The notes beneath the pieces were generated by a model. It saw only the letters and a list, made by a program, of their open reading frames with translations. It did no database searches and was not told the origin of the DNA. The position numbers and the translations under genes are program-made. Shown one piece after another: positions 24,543 through 33,614 of a DNA stretch of 64,000 nucleotides; the stretch's first letter is position 1; the number at the start of each line of letters is the position of its first letter. Source of the stretch: Enterobacter sp. 10-1 (GTDB lineage Bacteria; Pseudomonadota; Gammaproteobacteria; Enterobacterales; Enterobacteriaceae); the NCBI GenBank assembly GCA_002270295.1, contig NISF01000002.1:1-64000 (forward strand), in the 5' to 3' direction.

Positions 24543-25865
24543 TTATTTCTGGTATGACAGCTGGCCGTTTTTCAGCGGTAATTTATTGAAGTTAATGCAC
24601 AGCGTCCCGACGGTGTAGAACCCGGCGCAGACGGCGAAATAGACCAGCACGCTTTCAAAGCTACCGGTGGCTTGTAAAATAACGCCCACCAGAATCGGTA
24701 CCAGTATCCCCGCGCAGCTGTTAGCCATATTCATCAGCCCGCCAACCAGACCCACGCGGTCTTTCGGCGCCAGAATGGCCGGGAAGCTCCAGTACAGGCT
24801 GCCAAACATCATAAAGAAGGCGGCGACGGAGAGCAGGCCAACCGCCAGGTCCGGATCGGTAACCGTCGACAGCGCGTACAGCACGCTCAGCCCGACGATG
24901 CCGGAGATAGACAGCAGGCTTTTCAGCGATACGTTATGGCTGACGCCTCTCTTCACCAGGAAGTCGACGAAGAAGCCGCTAAACAGGCATCCCAGCGTAC
25001 CCATAATAAAGATGATAAACGTCGAGTTGCCGATAGAGGCCAGCTGCAGACCCTGCGCCTGCGCCAGATAACTCGGCCCCCAGGTCAGCAGCCCCCAGTA
25101 CACCATGCCCCAGGAGGCGCGGCCAATCATGATCGCCGCCATAGTAAACCAGCTGATCCCCAGGCCCTTGGTCGGCGCGGCGTCATCGGCGTCGGTCGCG
25201 CCGTTGACGTTGCCGGCGGCAATATACGCCACCTCCTGCGGATCCACTTTCGGGTGTTCAGACGGGCGGTCGCGCAGAATTCGCCATGCCACAAATCCCA
25301 GCAGCATCGTAAAGAGGCCCACCACCACGAAGGTGACGCGCCATGAGTCCAGCAGCACGATTAAATGCGCCACGATGATCCCGCCAATCGCCACGCCCAG
25401 CGGGCTGCCGGAGTCCATGATAACCGCCCCGCGGCCCCTTTCAGATTGCGTCAGCCAGGTCGAGCTCAGCTTCGCGCCGCTGGGTGAAACCGGCGCTTCC
25501 ATGACCCCTAAACCGATACGGGAAAGAATCAGGCTAATCCCGCCGCTCGCCAGACCGATAATGGCCTGGAAGAACCCCCAGCCAAACAGCGCGCCGGTGA
25601 TCACTTTACGCGGGCCGTAGCGGTCGAGTAACCAACCCCCCGGCACCTGCAGCAGGGCATAGGACCAGAAGAAGCTGCTAAGAATCAAACCTTGAGTTGT
25701 CGGTGAAAGATCAAACTCTTCTTTTATATACGGCATCCCGATCGATAAGGTAATACGATCCATCAGGTTAACGGCTAATAAGAAGAACATCGTGGCAAAG
25801 ATAACCCAACGGTAGTTGGTGGGTTTCTTTGTATTTGGTAATGGAGTGAGTGTAGAGTCAGACAT
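24543..25865 (-). CDS. MFS transporter, anion-cation symporter type (sugar acid carrier)
   Basis: The 440-residue carrier has 12 predicted membrane segments and the features of the ACS group (glucarate, galactonate, hexuronate carriers). These are NYRWVIFATMFFLLAVNLMDR at the first helix, the loop-2 motif GGWLLDRYGPRKV, and a long central loop with acidic residues. The exact substrate cannot be read; neighbours suggest a small sugar acid or tetrose-derived compound. The gene is first of a two-gene leftward unit with the hydroxyacid dehydrogenase. The upstream region carries TGAACATT at 25936. Confidence 0.88.
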   Translation of the reverse strand: MSDSTLTPLPNTKKPTNYRWVIFATMFFLLAVNLMDRITLSIGMPYIKEEFDLSPTTQGLILSSFFWSYALLQVPGGWLLDRYGPRKVITGALFGWGFFQAIIGLASGGISLILSRIGLGVMEAPVSPSGAKLSSTWLTQSERGRGAVIMDSGSPLGVAIGGIIVAHLIVLLDSWRVTFVVVGLFTMLLGFVAWRILRDRPSEHPKVDPQEVAYIAAGNVNGATDADDAAPTKGLGISWFTMAAIMIGRASWGMVYWGLLTWGPSYLAQAQGLQLASIGNSTFIIFIMGTLGCLFSGFFVDFLVKRGVSHNVSLKSLLSISGIVGLSVLYALSTVTDPDLAVGLLSVAAFFMMFGSLYWSFPAILAPKDRVGLVGGLMNMANSCAGILVPILVGVILQATGSFESVLVYFAVCAGFYTVGTLCINFNKLPLKNGQLSYQK

Positions 25866-25935
25866 AATTAACCTTCGATTTTAAAAGTCGTTAAAAAAAT
25901 AAAACGAAATTAATCTATGAGCGTTAAGTACCCGG

Positions 25936-25970
25936 TGAACATTAGTTACGCTTTCTGATTACCATGAACA
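25936..25970. promoter_or_regulatory. Candidate operator 2 upstream of the MFS gene
   Basis: TGAACATT at 25936-25943 and TGAACA at 25965-25970 match the element found before three other units of the cluster. The remaining spacer to 26221 is strongly AT-rich and holds no supported gene. Confidence 0.45.
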
Positions 25971-26221
25971 AAAGAGCGGCTGATGAACTTATGTTACATA
26001 CATAACAACATATACGTCAGAAAGCGTGTGCGACCTTAATCACATAACATGGAAATATGCTTATAATCATTTTTATAATCCCCACAAAAAAATATCAAAA
26101 ATGATATTTAGTTCATTCTTAACGATAAATAAGAACAAACCTTGAAGTTAAAAATAAAATAAATTGCGCCAGCAGCTCATACTCTTTATCTTGAATTTCA
26201 GCGGCGACGCATTTTTATTTA

Positions 26222-27073
26222 TCAAGCGTCGACAGGGTAACCCAACCATTTTTCCAGCATCTGCCGGGACTGGATCAGCACCTCCAGGCTATACGCCGGA
26301 TCGACGGGTGAAGCTCCGCGCACCGGATAGCTATCGCGCTGGCGATGCATGCGTAAAGGAATTTCCAGGCTACAGGGAATAGCGCGCGCCTCCAGCTCTT
26401 TTAGCATTGGCACATAGTTCAGCTGGCCATAGCCCATCGGCGTGAAGTGCACTTCCCCGTCGCGGACCTGCAGATCCTTCAGATGGCAATGCTGAGCCCC
26501 CGGCAGCATGGCGATCGCCGCCTCAACCGGATCGACGTCCGGGCACAGCGAAACAATATTGCCGGCATCAACGTTGAAGGCCACCGCCGGACTATCGATA
26601 GCGTCCAGCAGCGCAAAGCCGTCGTCGGCCAGGCGGAAGACGTCATAATTCGGATCGCCGCCGTTTTCCAGACAGATCGTGCAGCCGTGTTCATCGGCAA
26701 CCGCCGCCAGCTCGCGCAGATTATCGATAATACGCGCGCGATCGGCGCTTCTGCCGACGCAGACGTTGATCCATTTTGCGCCAATCATACTGGCAAAGCG
26801 GATGCGCTGGCTGAACTGCTCCACGGCATCCACGGCGCCCATATTCATCGTCGCCCCCAGCGAATGCGTGCCCAGCTGGTGTTTTTCCAGCAGCTCACGA
26901 ATATGCTGCGCGTTTTCTGCACCAAAGAGCTCGGGCGGCATATCGCCCACGTAGCCCTGGTTATAGGCCAGCTCAACGTAATGAAACCCGGCTTTTTTTA
27001 TTGTGCTAAAGGCGACGTCGGTATCAAGACCGTCGAACATCGCGGTATTTACGCCAATCACAAGTTTACTCAT
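26222..27073 (-). CDS. Sugar phosphate isomerase/epimerase-like TIM barrel (second copy)
   Basis: The 283-residue AP endonuclease 2-type barrel is only distantly related to the 302-residue protein at 22274. Putative metal ligands are Glu in FHYVELAYN and in TICLENGG, Asp and His in AFNVDAGN and QHCHLKDL, and the late Glu in CSLEIPLR. It could isomerise or epimerise a ketose or its phosphate; the substrate is unknown. AAGGAAGG precedes the ATG by 9 bases. It lies 89 bases downstream of transketolase on the same strand and probably is the last gene of the rpiB-tal-tkt operon. Confidence 0.8.
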   Translation of the reverse strand: MSKLVIGVNTAMFDGLDTDVAFSTIKKAGFHYVELAYNQGYVGDMPPELFGAENAQHIRELLEKHQLGTHSLGATMNMGAVDAVEQFSQRIRFASMIGAKWINVCVGRSADRARIIDNLRELAAVADEHGCTICLENGGDPNYDVFRLADDGFALLDAIDSPAVAFNVDAGNIVSLCPDVDPVEAAIAMLPGAQHCHLKDLQVRDGEVHFTPMGYGQLNYVPMLKELEARAIPCSLEIPLRMHRQRDSYPVRGASPVDPAYSLEVLIQSRQMLEKWLGYPVDA

Positions 27074-27162
27074 GGCCGATCCCTTCCTTTATGTAACAGA
27101 GCTGCCAGCGCTATTCTTGTCAGAATAGCCGATAAGCCAGCTCGCGTTTATCAGACCCGAAC

Positions 27163-29157
27163 CTACGCCAGCAGCGCTTTCGCCTTAGCGACAACGTTCT
27201 CAACGGTGAAGCCGAACTCTTCGAACAGCAGCTCGGCCGGCGCAGACTCGCCGAAGCTCGTCATGCCGACGATAGCGCCGTTCAGGCCCACGTATTTGAA
27301 CCAGTAGTCGGCGATACCCGCTTCCACCGCCACGCGAGCCGAAACCGCTTTCGGCAGCACCGATTCACGGTACGCCGCATCCTGCTTGTCGAACGCGTCG
27401 GTGGACGGCATGGATACCACCCGCGCCTTCACCCCTTCCGCAGACAGCTGGTCCCACGCGGCAACCGCCAGCTCAACTTCTGAACCGGTGGCGATGAAGA
27501 TCAGCTCCGGCTGGCCGGCACAATCTTTCAGCACGTAGCCGCCGCGGGCAACGTTCGCCAGCTGCTCTGCCGTACGCTCCTGCTGCGCCAGGTTCTGACG
27601 CGACAGGATCAGCGCCGTCGGGCCGTCGTGACGCTCAACCCCGTATTTCCACGCAATCGCCGATTCCACCTGGTCACACGGACGCCATGTGCTCATGTTC
27701 GGCGTCACGCGCAGCGAAGCCACCTGCTCGACCGGCTGGTGCGTCGGGCCGTCTTCCCCCAGACCGATGGAGTCGTGGGTGTAGACCATCACCTGACGCT
27801 GCTTCATCAGCGCCGCCATACGCACCGCGTTACGGGCATATTCCACGAACATCAGGAAGGTGGAGGTGTACGGCAGGAAACCGCCGTGCAGGGAGATACC
27901 GTTGGCAATCGCGGTCATCCCGAACTCACGCACGCCGTAATGGATATAGTTACCCGCGGTGTCTTCGTTGATGGCTTTCGAGCCGGACCAGATAGTCAGG
28001 TTCGACGGCGCCAGGTCAGCTGAGCCGCCGAGGAATTCAGGCAGCAGCGGGCCGAAGGCTTCAATCGCATTCTGCGACGCTTTACGGCTGGCAATTTTCG
28101 CCGGGTTAGCCTGCAGCTTCGCGATGAACTCGTTCGCTTTCGCGCCGAAGTCGGCCGGCATCTCGCCTTTCATACGACGGGTGAATTCAGCCGCTTCCTG
28201 CGGGAAGGCGCTGGCGTAGGCCGCGAACTTCTCGTTCCAGGACGCTTCTTTTGCCTGACCGGCTTCTTTTGCATCCCACTGCGCGTAGATGTCAGACGGG
28301 ATTTCAAACGCCGGGTGATGCCAGCCCAGCGCCTCGCGGGTCAGCGCGATTTCCGCGTCGCCCAGCGGCGCGCCGTGGGAGTCGTGGGTACCGGCTTTGT
28401 TCGGCGAACCGAAGCCGATGATGGTTTTGCACATCAGCAGGGACGGTTTGTCGGTCACCGCGCGCGCTTCTTCCACCGCGCGTTTGATGGCGTCGGCGTC
28501 ATGGCCGTCCACGCCGCGCACCACGTGCCAGCCGTAGGCTTCGAAACGTTTAGCGGTATCGTCGGTGAACCAGCCTTCAACGTGACCGTCGATGGAGATG
28601 CCGTTGTCGTCATAGAACGCCACCAGCTTGCCCAGCTTCAGGGTACCGGCCAGGGAGCACACTTCGTGAGAAATGCCTTCCATCATGCAGCCGTCGCCCA
28701 TGAACGCATAGGTGAAGTGGTCAACGATATCGTGGCCCGGACGGTTGAACTGCGCCGCCAGGGTTTTTTCGGCAATCGCCATCCCGACCGCGTTGGCAAT
28801 CCCCTGGCCCAGCGGGCCGGTGGTGGTTTCAACGCCGGCGGTGTAGCCGACTTCCGGGTGGCCCGGGGTTCTGGAGTGCAGCTGACGGAAGTTTTTCAGT
28901 TCTTCAATCGGCAGGTCATAACCGGTGAGATGCAGCAGGCTGTAAATCAGCATCGAGCCGTGGCCGTTGGACAGCACGAAGCGGTCGCGGTCAGCCCAGG
29001 TCGGGTTGTTCGGGTTATGATTCAGGAAATCACGCCACAGGACTTCGGCAATGTCAGCCATACCCATCGGGGCACCCGGGTGGCCGGATTTGGCTTTCTG
29101 TACCGCGTCCATGCTCAGCGCACGAATAGCGTTCGCCAGCTCTTTACGCGATGGCAT
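27163..29157 (-). CDS. tkt: Transketolase, cluster-specific copy
   Basis: The 664-residue product is a full-length TktA/TktB-type transketolase. It has the ThDP motif [15 protein letters not shown]...YDDN near 155-185, conserved His residues at [14 protein letters not shown] and [16 protein letters not shown], and the C-terminal domain. It moves two-carbon units between ketose and aldose phosphates and can use erythrose 4-phosphate. Its start overlaps the transaldolase stop by 14 bases, so the two are coupled. The host should have tktA elsewhere; this copy appears dedicated to the cluster. Confidence 0.95.
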   Translation of the reverse strand: MPSRKELANAIRALSMDAVQKAKSGHPGAPMGMADIAEVLWRDFLNHNPNNPTWADRDRFVLSNGHGSMLIYSLLHLTGYDLPIEELKNFRQLHSRTPGHPEVGYTAGVETTTGPLGQGIANAVGMAIAEKTLAAQFNRPGHDIVDHFTYAFMGDGCMMEGISHEVCSLAGTLKLGKLVAFYDDNGISIDGHVEGWFTDDTAKRFEAYGWHVVRGVDGHDADAIKRAVEEARAVTDKPSLLMCKTIIGFGSPNKAGTHDSHGAPLGDAEIALTREALGWHHPAFEIPSDIYAQWDAKEAGQAKEASWNEKFAAYASAFPQEAAEFTRRMKGEMPADFGAKANEFIAKLQANPAKIASRKASQNAIEAFGPLLPEFLGGSADLAPSNLTIWSGSKAINEDTAGNYIHYGVREFGMTAIANGISLHGGFLPYTSTFLMFVEYARNAVRMAALMKQRQVMVYTHDSIGLGEDGPTHQPVEQVASLRVTPNMSTWRPCDQVESAIAWKYGVERHDGPTALILSRQNLAQQERTAEQLANVARGGYVLKDCAGQPELIFIATGSEVELAVAAWDQLSAEGVKARVVSMPSTDAFDKQDAAYRESVLPKAVSARVAVEAGIADYWFKYVGLNGAIVGMTSFGESAPAELLFEEFGFTVENVVAKAKALLA

Positions 29158-30124
29158 TGTCAGCCTCCTGTTTTTCCAGCAGCTCGCTGAGCATCACCTC
29201 CAGCTTTTGCTGGTCCTGAGCAAACAGGCGAATGCCTTCCGCCAGCTTATCGACCGCCATCGGGTCCTGATTGTGTAGCCAGTAAAACTCGGACTCAGTC
29301 AGCGGCGATGGCGGCACCTCGCCGGCCTGCGGAGGAACCAGCGCGACGGTAAGATCGCCCTCCATTCGGCTGAGCTCCTCCAGCAGCGCGGGGGCAATCG
29401 TCAGGCGATCGCAGCCGGCCAGCGCAATCACCTGCGCCGTTTTACGGAAGCTTGCGCCCATGATCACCGTCGGGTAGCGGTGCTTCTTATAGTAATCGTA
29501 AATATTGCGCACCGAGACGACGCCCGGATCGTTCTCCGCCGCGTCGTCTTCCAGCAGATTACGTTCGCGATACCAGTCGTAAATTCGCCCGACAAACGGC
29601 GAAATCAGCCATACTCCCGCTTCGGCGCAGGCGCGCGCCTGGGCAAATGAAAAGAGCAGCGTCAGGTTGCAGTGAATGCCTTCGCGCTCCAGCTCTTCCG
29701 CCGCCTTAATCCCCTGCCACGTCGCCGCCAGCTTGATCAGCACGCGGGAGCGGTCGATTCCGGCCTGCTCATACAAACGAATCAGCTTGCGCGCTTTCGC
29801 CACGCACAGCCCGCGATCGTAAGAGAGGCGGGCATCAACCTCCGTCGACACTTTTCCCGGTACCTGGCTCAGCAGCTCGAGGCCAATATTCACCGCCAGC
29901 TTATCGCCGGCGTTAATCAGCCGCGTTTGCGCCGTGCCGCCCTGTTCGCAGGCCCAGGCGATGGCCTGCTCGATCAGCGGGCGGTAAAGCGGCTGCGCGG
30001 CGGCTTTCAGTATCAGCGACGGATTGGTCGTTGCATCCTGCGGATGGTATTCACGGATAGCGGTGATATCACCGCTGTCCGCAACGACGGTGGTCACTTC
30101 TTTCAGTTTTTCCAGAATGGTCAT
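29144..30124 (-). CDS. tal: Transaldolase, cluster-specific copy
   Basis: The 326-residue enzyme is of the TalA/TalB class (316-317 residues) with a slightly longer C-terminus. Visible motifs are [10 protein letters not shown] at 30-39, the Schiff-base Lys131 in [12 protein letters not shown], and [26 protein letters not shown]. It transfers dihydroxyacetone between fructose 6-phosphate and erythrose 4-phosphate. The ATG at 30124 has AAGGAGT upstream; a longer frame reading into rpiB is not conserved. It sits between rpiB and tkt. Confidence 0.95.
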   Translation of the reverse strand: MTILEKLKEVTTVVADSGDITAIREYHPQDATTNPSLILKAAAQPLYRPLIEQAIAWACEQGGTAQTRLINAGDKLAVNIGLELLSQVPGKVSTEVDARLSYDRGLCVAKARKLIRLYEQAGIDRSRVLIKLAATWQGIKAAEELEREGIHCNLTLLFSFAQARACAEAGVWLISPFVGRIYDWYRERNLLEDDAAENDPGVVSVRNIYDYYKKHRYPTVIMGASFRKTAQVIALAGCDRLTIAPALLEELSRMEGDLTVALVPPQAGEVPPSPLTESEFYWLHNQDPMAVDKLAEGIRLFAQDQQKLEVMLSELLEKQEADNAIA

Positions 30125-30137
30125 CGTGATGACTCCT

Positions 30138-30617
30138 TTATTCATCTGCGCGGGTCGCACCGTCCGGGTGAACCAGCGTTTCGTAATAATCGATACGCTG
30201 CACCTTCGGCCCGGAGCGCCCGGCTTCAAACTCGGCAGCAAGCCAGGTATCGACCAGCATCAGCGCCAGCTCGCTGCCCACCACCCGCGCCCCGAGGGTC
30301 ATAATTTGCGCATTGTTACTTTTGCGGGCGCGATCGGCGGAGTAAACGTCATGACACTGCGCGGCGCGAATGCCGGGCACCTTATTCGCTACAATCGCCA
30401 TCCCGATGCCGGTACCGCAAAACAGGAGCCCGCGCTCAAAGGTGCCTTCGCGGATAGCCGAAGCCAGGTTAAAGGCGATATCCGGATACATCTGCTCATT
30501 TCCCGCCACGTCGTGGCTAAAATCAACGACCTCGATGTCCCGCTGCTGAAGATGTTCCTTTACCAGATTTTTAAGTCCGGTCGCAGCATCATCCGCACCG
30601 ATTGCGACTTTCAACAT
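30138..30617 (-). CDS. rpiB: RpiB-family isomerase (EryI/DerI-like)
   Basis: The 159-residue protein has the RpiB fold: KVAIGADD at the start, Cys67 in [21 protein letters not shown] that opens and isomerises the sugar, and Asn/Arg residues in [18 protein letters not shown]. RpiB members isomerise ribose 5-phosphate or allose 6-phosphate; EryI and DerI members convert D-erythrulose 4-phosphate to D-erythrose 4-phosphate. The neighbouring kinase and TPI-like gene favour the latter role here, by inference. It starts the leftward rpiB-tal-tkt unit, divergent from the kinase gene. GAGG precedes the ATG. Confidence 0.88.
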   Translation of the reverse strand: MLKVAIGADDAATGLKNLVKEHLQQRDIEVVDFSHDVAGNEQMYPDIAFNLASAIREGTFERGLLFCGTGIGMAIVANKVPGIRAAQCHDVYSADRARKSNNAQIMTLGARVVGSELALMLVDTWLAAEFEAGRSGPKVQRIDYYETLVHPDGATRADE

Positions 30618-30839
30618 TTCTCTTACCTCATAAATGACAGCGTTAGTATCAAACTTATGTTCAGAAGCCGCTCGTGTGATGGATTCAGGCTGGAATTCCC
30701 GGCCGCTCAACTGAACTAAAGTTCACTAGTTGTTCGTATGTAATAATGTTTAGCAAGAAAATGACGGCTTAAAAAGTGGGTATTGCACAAAAAATAGCTT
30801 TATTAAGCAAATCACGACCGCGATCACATATCCACCTAC

Positions 30840-30895
30840 TGAACATTTGATTGAATCATGTGATCTGATAGCGTTCATTTGTGATGGTACAAATG
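30840..30895. promoter_or_regulatory. Divergent regulatory region between rpiB and the kinase gene
   Basis: TGAACATT lies at 30840-30847, matching the shared element of the cluster. CATTTGT (30876-30882) and ACAAATG (30889-30895) form a 7-bp inverted repeat with a 6-base spacer, overlapping GTTCA. Both lie in the 330-base region between divergent operons and are good candidates for the binding site of the SorC-type regulator encoded at 33615. Confidence 0.55.
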
Positions 30896-30947
30896 GCCAG
30901 AAACTGGCGGCTGGGAAACTAAATACAAATCATCTGGAGAAGACAAA

Positions 30948-32708
30948 ATGAGCTGGATTTTTAACCGACCGTCAGACTTCGCAAAAGAAATGGTGGCGGG
31001 CTTCGTCAGCGCGCACGCGTCAATGGTGCGCCAGGTCCCCGGCGGGGTCGTGCGTAATACGCAAAGTCGGCCGGGCGGCGTGGCTATCGTCGTTGGCGGC
31101 GGATCCGGACACTACCCCGCCTTTGCCGGGCTGGTAGGCCAGGGCCTGGCTCACGGCGCGGCAATGGGCAATCTTTTCGCCTCCCCTTCCGCGCAGCAAA
31201 TCTGCTCCGTCGCGCGGGCGGCCAATAACGGCGGCGGCGTGCTGCTGATGTTCGGCAACTACGCCGGCGACGTGCTTCATTTCGGTCTCGCCTGCGAACG
31301 GCTGCGCGCCGAGGGGATCCCCTGTGAAACCATGGCCATCACCGACGATATCTCCAGCGCGCCGCTGGCTGAAAAAGAGAAGCGCCGCGGCGTAGCCGGC
31401 GATCTGGTGGTGTTTAAAGCCGCCGCCGCCGCCGCAGAGCGCGGCGACTCGCTGGCCGAAGTGCTGGCTATTTCCCGCCGCGCCAACGAGCAAACGCGCT
31501 CGCTAGGCCTGGCCTTTAGCGGCTGTACCTTCCCCGGCGCGGAGCATCCGCTCTTTACCATTCCGGAAGGGAAAATGGGCTTTGGCATGGGGATCCACGG
31601 CGAACCGGGCATTAGCGAACTGGATACCGTTTCGTCGAACGAGCTGGCGAAAATGCTTACCGGCACTCTGCTGGAAGAGCGTCCGCAGGCTATCGCGCAA
31701 ACCAAAGGCGCGCGTTTGGGCGTTATCATTAACGGTCTTGGCTCGGTGAAGTATGAAGAGCTGTTCGTGTTCTGGCATGACGTGCAGCCGCTGCTGCAGG
31801 ATGCAGGCGTAGAAGTGACCGATATCCAGATCGGCGAGTTTGTCACCAGCTTTGATATGGCCGGAATGTCGATGACTTTCGTCTGGTTTGATGAAGAGCT
31901 GGAAGCCCTGTGGCTTGCCCCTGCCACCACTCCCGCCTTTAGCCGCGGCTCCGTCCTGCCGCACAGACCTCTCGATCCGCAGCAGCTGGTGCAGAGCGGC
32001 GAGGTCAATATCCCCCAGGGCAGCGCGGAATCGAAAGAAGTGGCCGTCAAGGTGATGCGGATAATTGACGCCGTCGCGCAAACGGTGATTGATAACGCCG
32101 AAGAGTTTGGCCGTATCGACGCGATCGCCGGCGACGGCGACCACGGCATCGGTATGGAGCGCGGCGTCGTAGCCGCCCGCAGCGCGGCGAAAAAGGTGCT
32201 GGAACGGGGTGCCGGAGCCGGTACCCTGCTACAATTCGCCGCTGACGCCTGGGCAGACGAGGCCGGCGGCACCTCTGGCGCCATCTGGGGCGTGATCCTC
32301 AATACGCTGGGCATCACCATCGGCAATCAGGAAAAGCCTGACGCCGCGCGGGTGGCGCTGGCCATCTCCCAGGCCAACGCCGGGGTGATGCATTTTGGCA
32401 AAGCCAAACCCGGCGATAAAACCCTGGTCGACGTGCTGCTGCCGTTTAGCCAGGCGCTGAGCGCGGCAACGGAAGAAGGACTCTCTCTCGTGCAGGCCTG
32501 GGACAAAGCCGAGCGCGTCGCCCGCCAGAGCGCGCAGGATACCGCCCAGCTGTTGCCGAAAATCGGCCGCGCCCGCCCGCTTGCGGAGCGCAGCCTCGGC
32601 ACGCCGGACGCCGGCGCGGTCTCGCTGGCGATGATCATCGCCGCGGTGGGCGCCTGCATGAGCGATAACACTGAAACTGAAGAACCCCGGGAGAACGTAT
32701 GCCCCTAA
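30948..32708 (+). CDS. Dihydroxyacetone-kinase-family sugar kinase (probable erythrulose kinase)
   Basis: The 586-residue protein fuses a DhaK domain (about 1-330) and a DhaL domain (about 365-575), as in ATP-dependent Dak enzymes. GGGSGH is at 50-55 and His217 in GIHGEPG is the residue that binds the substrate carbonyl covalently. The DhaL motif GDGDHG near 395 holds Mg-ATP. Dak-family enzymes phosphorylate dihydroxyacetone or, as LerK/DerK, erythrulose. Its overlap with the EryH-like TPI gene and proximity to an RpiB homologue favour L-erythrulose, by inference. GGAG precedes the ATG. Confidence 0.88.
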   Translation: MSWIFNRPSDFAKEMVAGFVSAHASMVRQVPGGVVRNTQSRPGGVAIVVGGGSGHYPAFAGLVGQGLAHGAAMGNLFASPSAQQICSVARAANNGGGVLLMFGNYAGDVLHFGLACERLRAEGIPCETMAITDDISSAPLAEKEKRRGVAGDLVVFKAAAAAAERGDSLAEVLAISRRANEQTRSLGLAFSGCTFPGAEHPLFTIPEGKMGFGMGIHGEPGISELDTVSSNELAKMLTGTLLEERPQAIAQTKGARLGVIINGLGSVKYEELFVFWHDVQPLLQDAGVEVTDIQIGEFVTSFDMAGMSMTFVWFDEELEALWLAPATTPAFSRGSVLPHRPLDPQQLVQSGEVNIPQGSAESKEVAVKVMRIIDAVAQTVIDNAEEFGRIDAIAGDGDHGIGMERGVVAARSAAKKVLERGAGAGTLLQFAADAWADEAGGTSGAIWGVILNTLGITIGNQEKPDAARVALAISQANAGVMHFGKAKPGDKTLVDVLLPFSQALSAATEEGLSLVQAWDKAERVARQSAQDTAQLLPKIGRARPLAERSLGTPDAGAVSLAMIIAAVGACMSDNTETEEPRENVCP

Positions 32709-33478
32709 GCCCCATCGTCGGCACCAGCCATAAAACCTATTTTGGCTATGGCCAAACCCAGGAATGGTGCCAGCAGGTTGCCGAGCTGCTGCGCCGGCAG
32801 CCGGCAGAGCAGACGGCGCGGCTGCAGCTGTTCACCTTTCCGGCGATGCCGGCGGTCGCGGCGGCGCTGCGCTGCTTTGAGGGAACGGCGATGGCCACGG
32901 GAGCGCAGAATATCTGCGCCGCCCCGCCCGGCGCCTGGACCGGCGAAAGCAGCGCCGCCATGCTGCAGGAGATGGGCTGCCGCTACGTCGAGCTCGGCCA
33001 TGCCGAACGGCGCCGCCACTTCGGCGAAACCACCGGCATCATCAACCAGAAGATCGATATGGCCTATGCAAGTCATCTCACCCCGGTCATTTGTATTGGC
33101 GAAGACCAGCAAATGAGCGCCGAAGATGCCGCCGCTTACGCTATCGGCCAGGTGCAGGAGCTGCTGGCGCACCGCGGAAACGGCGCGCTGCCGCCGACGA
33201 TTTTCGCCTGGGAGCCGCAGTGGGCCATTGGTGCGCCAAAGCCTGCCAGCGACGACTATATCCGCCACGTCTGCCGCGAGCTGCGTACGCATTTGCGGCA
33301 AAATTACGGCCCACAGTTTCAGGTTATCTACGGCGGAAGCGCGGGCCCCGGCCTGCTCAGCCGCCTGTGGCCCGACGTTGACGGAATTTTCCTCGGCCGT
33401 TTTGCCCACCAGCCTGAAGCCTTTGCGTCAATTCTTGCCGAAGCACAGAAGATAGCGGCCGACCGCCCGGAGAGCTAG
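32699..33478 (+). CDS. Triosephosphate-isomerase-like isomerase (EryH/LerI type)
   Basis: The 259-residue TPI-fold protein keeps the catalytic His in VELGHAERR and the catalytic Glu in WEPQWAIG. The N-terminal substrate loop is GTSHK (8-12) instead of the GNWK of true TPI. EryH and LerI members have a similar GTSxK loop and interconvert L-erythrulose 1-phosphate and D-erythrulose 4-phosphate. This is a strong hint of a tetrulose-phosphate substrate. The start overlaps the kinase stop by 10 bases, so the two are co-translated. Confidence 0.87.
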   Translation: MPLSPIVGTSHKTYFGYGQTQEWCQQVAELLRRQPAEQTARLQLFTFPAMPAVAAALRCFEGTAMATGAQNICAAPPGAWTGESSAAMLQEMGCRYVELGHAERRRHFGETTGIINQKIDMAYASHLTPVICIGEDQQMSAEDAAAYAIGQVQELLAHRGNGALPPTIFAWEPQWAIGAPKPASDDYIRHVCRELRTHLRQNYGPQFQVIYGGSAGPGLLSRLWPDVDGIFLGRFAHQPEAFASILAEAQKIAADRPES

Positions 33479-33566
33479 CCGCCCTTTCTGAAACGCGACG
33501 GGACTCACGGAGGACCGTCGCGCTTACCCTGCTTGAGCTAAAAACGTTTCTGATATACTTTCAGCA

Positions 33567-33574
33567 AATGTTCA
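33567..33574 (+). promoter_or_regulatory. Candidate operator before the regulator gene
   Basis: AATGTTCA lies 41 bases before the regulator start, downstream of a TATACT -10-like hexamer (33554-33559). It matches the element in three other promoter regions of the cluster, which suggests autoregulation. Confidence 0.45.
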
Positions 33575-33614
33575 CCCCCTAAACATTAATCTATCGCGTG
33601 GAGAAAGCAGCCGA

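Noticed and set aside
27163..30617. rpiB, tal and tkt as the ordinary housekeeping pentose phosphate genes
   Set aside because: These genes are normally unlinked in enterobacteria. The tight operon, divergent Dak/TPI-like pair and shared operator element point to a dedicated pathway copy.
31277..32326. A 349-codon frame opposite the Dak-family kinase gene
   Set aside because: Antisense shadow with Ser, Ala and Arg bias and no domain pattern.
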